From the NCBI GenBank assembly GCA_021823085.1, contig JAKAPG010000077.1:1-7799 (forward strand): a stretch of 7,799 nucleotides of DNA, in the 5' to 3' direction. Source of the stretch: Thermoplasmata archaeon (GTDB lineage Archaea; Thermoplasmatota; Thermoplasmata; Lutacidiplasmatales; UBA184). Below, one piece after another: positions 6,826 through 7,799 of this stretch. The notes under the pieces are model-generated. The model saw only the letters and a program-made list of their open reading frames with translations. It was not told the origin of the DNA and ran no database searches. The position numbers were made by a program, and so were the translations under genes. The first letter of the stretch is position 1. The number at the start of each line of letters is the position of its first letter.

Positions 6826-7482
6826 ATGAGCGATCCGCGTCGCATCCACGACCTGAGTGCACGGTTGGAGACCCACATGCCGGTCTGGGCGAGCGCCCCG
6901 CTCCCGGTCTTCGAGCCGGTGGGAGTCGTCGCTCGGGACGGCTTCTCGATCGAGCAGATCCGCTGCACGAGCCACACGGGAACCCACGTCGATGCTCCGT
7001 ACCACTTCCTCGAGGACGGGCTCACGGTCGATGCGATCCCTCCCGAGAGGCTGGTGGGGTCGGCCGTGATGATGGACCTTCGCGACGAAGCCAGGGGGGA
7101 CCGGATCCCTGTCCAAGCTCTCGCCCGGCACTGGCCGAGCGGACCGTCGCCGGAGATCGTGCTGCTCCGGACCGGCTGGAGCGAGATACGCGCGCCCACG
7201 CGGAAGTACCTCTACGAGTTCCCGGGTCTCGACCCCGAGGGGGCGACGTGGCTGGCGGACAAGCGGGTTCGTGCCGTCGGGACCGACGCTCTCGGGATCG
7301 ACCCCTACTCCAATCCCACGTTCGAGGCGCACAAGGTACTCCTCGGAAAGGGCATCTACCTCATCGAGGCGCTGGCCAACCTCTCGGCCCTGAAGGAGGG
7401 CCAGCGATACACGCTGTTCGTCGGGCCTCTCAAGATCGCCGGTGGGAGCGGCGCCATGGCACGCGTCTTGGCCCTCGAGTAA
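6826..7482 (+). CDS. Cyclase family protein (kynurenine-formamidase-like metal hydrolase)
   Basis: Predicted 218-residue member of the putative cyclase family that includes bacterial kynurenine formamidase, metal-dependent amidases and ring-opening hydrolases. The signature HTGTHVDAPYHF is at 50-61, with His50, His54, Asp56 and His60 as likely zinc or manganese ligands. Downstream, GTDALGIDP at 152-160, His169 in EAHKVLL, and Glu181 in IEALANL fit the conserved C-terminal core. The length is typical. The start is ATG-6826, opening MSDPRRIHDLSARLETHMPVW, where DLSA..HMPV matches the usual family N-terminus. The frame is open further upstream, but only as a shadow of the aminotransferase. No SD is evident. 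It is followed after 11 bases by an SDR gene. The family is catalytically diverse, so kynurenine formamidase activity is only one possibility. Confidence 0.92.
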   Translation: MSDPRRIHDLSARLETHMPVWASAPLPVFEPVGVVARDGFSIEQIRCTSHTGTHVDAPYHFLEDGLTVDAIPPERLVGSAVMMDLRDEARGDRIPVQALARHWPSGPSPEIVLLRTGWSEIRAPTRKYLYEFPGLDPEGATWLADKRVRAVGTDALGIDPYSNPTFEAHKVLLGKGIYLIEALANLSALKEGQRYTLFVGPLKIAGGSGAMARVLALE

Positions 7483-7486
7483 GGAG
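7481..7486 (+). promoter_or_regulatory. Ribosome binding site of the SDR gene
   Basis: AAGGAG overlaps the TAA stop of the cyclase gene and stands 7 bases before GTG-7494. The overlap implies close translational linkage of the two genes and supports the GTG start. Confidence 0.7.
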
Positions 7487-7493
7487 CCCCGCC

Positions 7494-7799
7494 GTGGAGA
7501 CCGGACTTCGCGGGGCGCGGGTCTTGGTGACCGCGTCGAGCCGGGGCATCGGCTTCGGTATCGCGGAGGGATTCGTCGCGGAAGGCGCCCGGGTCGTGCT
7601 GAACTCCTCGAACGCGACGCGCCTGGAGGCCGCCGTAGCCCGACTCCGCCCGCGGGGCGATGTCCGAGGAATCCTCGGGGACCTGTCCCGGCGCGAGGAT
7701 CTCGACCGCTTGGTCGACGGGACGCTGAGCCATCTCGGCGGGATCGACACCCTTGTCTACGTGACCGGATCCCCGAAGCCCGGGGGCTACCTCGAACAG
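7494..7799 (+). CDS. Short-chain dehydrogenase/reductase, 5' part only
   Basis: The first 102 residues of a classical SDR run off the right edge. They give the cofactor-binding half of a Rossmann fold: VLVTASSRGIGFGIA at 10-24 (TxxxxGxG form), GARVVLNSSN at 31-40, GDL at 62-64 with the conserved Asp63, and GGIDTLVYVTGSPKPGG at 82-98. The usual NNAG is replaced by a VTGSPKPG-type loop. A TG.P.PG loop of this kind is known in a subgroup of SDRs related to 3-oxoacyl-ACP reductases. The catalytic Ser-Tyr-Lys lies outside the window. The start is GTG-7494 with AAGGAG at good spacing. Very likely cotranscribed with the cyclase gene. A role in reducing or oxidising a product of the same pathway is an inference. 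Confidence 0.85.
   Translation, partial: METGLRGARVLVTASSRGIGFGIAEGFVAEGARVVLNSSNATRLEAAVARLRPRGDVRGILGDLSRREDLDRLVDGTLSHLGGIDTLVYVTGSPKPGGYLEQ

Noticed and set aside
5594..6862. Minus-strand open frame antisense to the aminotransferase
   Set aside because: It mirrors the codon structure of a clear PLP enzyme, and its own translation looks random and charged.

Overview
This is a high-GC archaeal window. The domain call rests on a complete group II chaperonin (thermosome) with a Gly-Met-rich tail. It is supported by AT-rich TATA-like boxes about 25-35 bases upstream of starts and by genes that lack a Shine-Dalgarno sequence. The GC-rich coding style and the mix of leaderless-looking and SD-led genes would suit a high-GC euryarchaeal or Thermoplasmatota-type lineage. 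That placement is only a guess, because no rRNA or other phylogenetic marker is present.

Layout. Positions 1-283 hold the thermosome promoter, a strong hairpin, and a possible start of a divergent minus-strand gene that runs off the left edge. Positions 284-1957 encode the thermosome (+). A perfect 10-bp GC hairpin follows, in the gap between this gene and a convergent minus-strand gene. Positions 2036-4544 hold two GT-B glycosyltransferases (GT4-type) in head-to-head orientation, with a TATA-like element between them. An extended-SDR NAD-dependent sugar epimerase/dehydratase follows (4598-5560, +). Together these three look like part of a surface-glycan or glycolipid locus.

After a 72-base gap with its own TATA-like element and a strong SD, a second plus-strand group begins: a class I PLP aminotransferase (5633-6784), a metal-dependent cyclase/kynurenine-formamidase-like hydrolase (6826-7482), and the 5' part of a classical SDR oxidoreductase (7494 to the right edge). 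The last two are separated by 11 bases and are very likely cotranscribed. This group looks metabolic, possibly for amino-acid or 2-oxo-acid chemistry, and its substrate cannot be read from the sequence.

I found no CRISPR array, transposase, integrase, toxin-antitoxin pair, tRNA or rRNA. Nothing here is clearly an undescribed system. The points most worth checking are the untracked minus-strand reading frame sharing a promoter with the thermosome, the shared promoter between the two glycosyltransferases, the four-cysteine insert in the second glycosyltransferase, and the aminotransferase/cyclase/SDR cluster.
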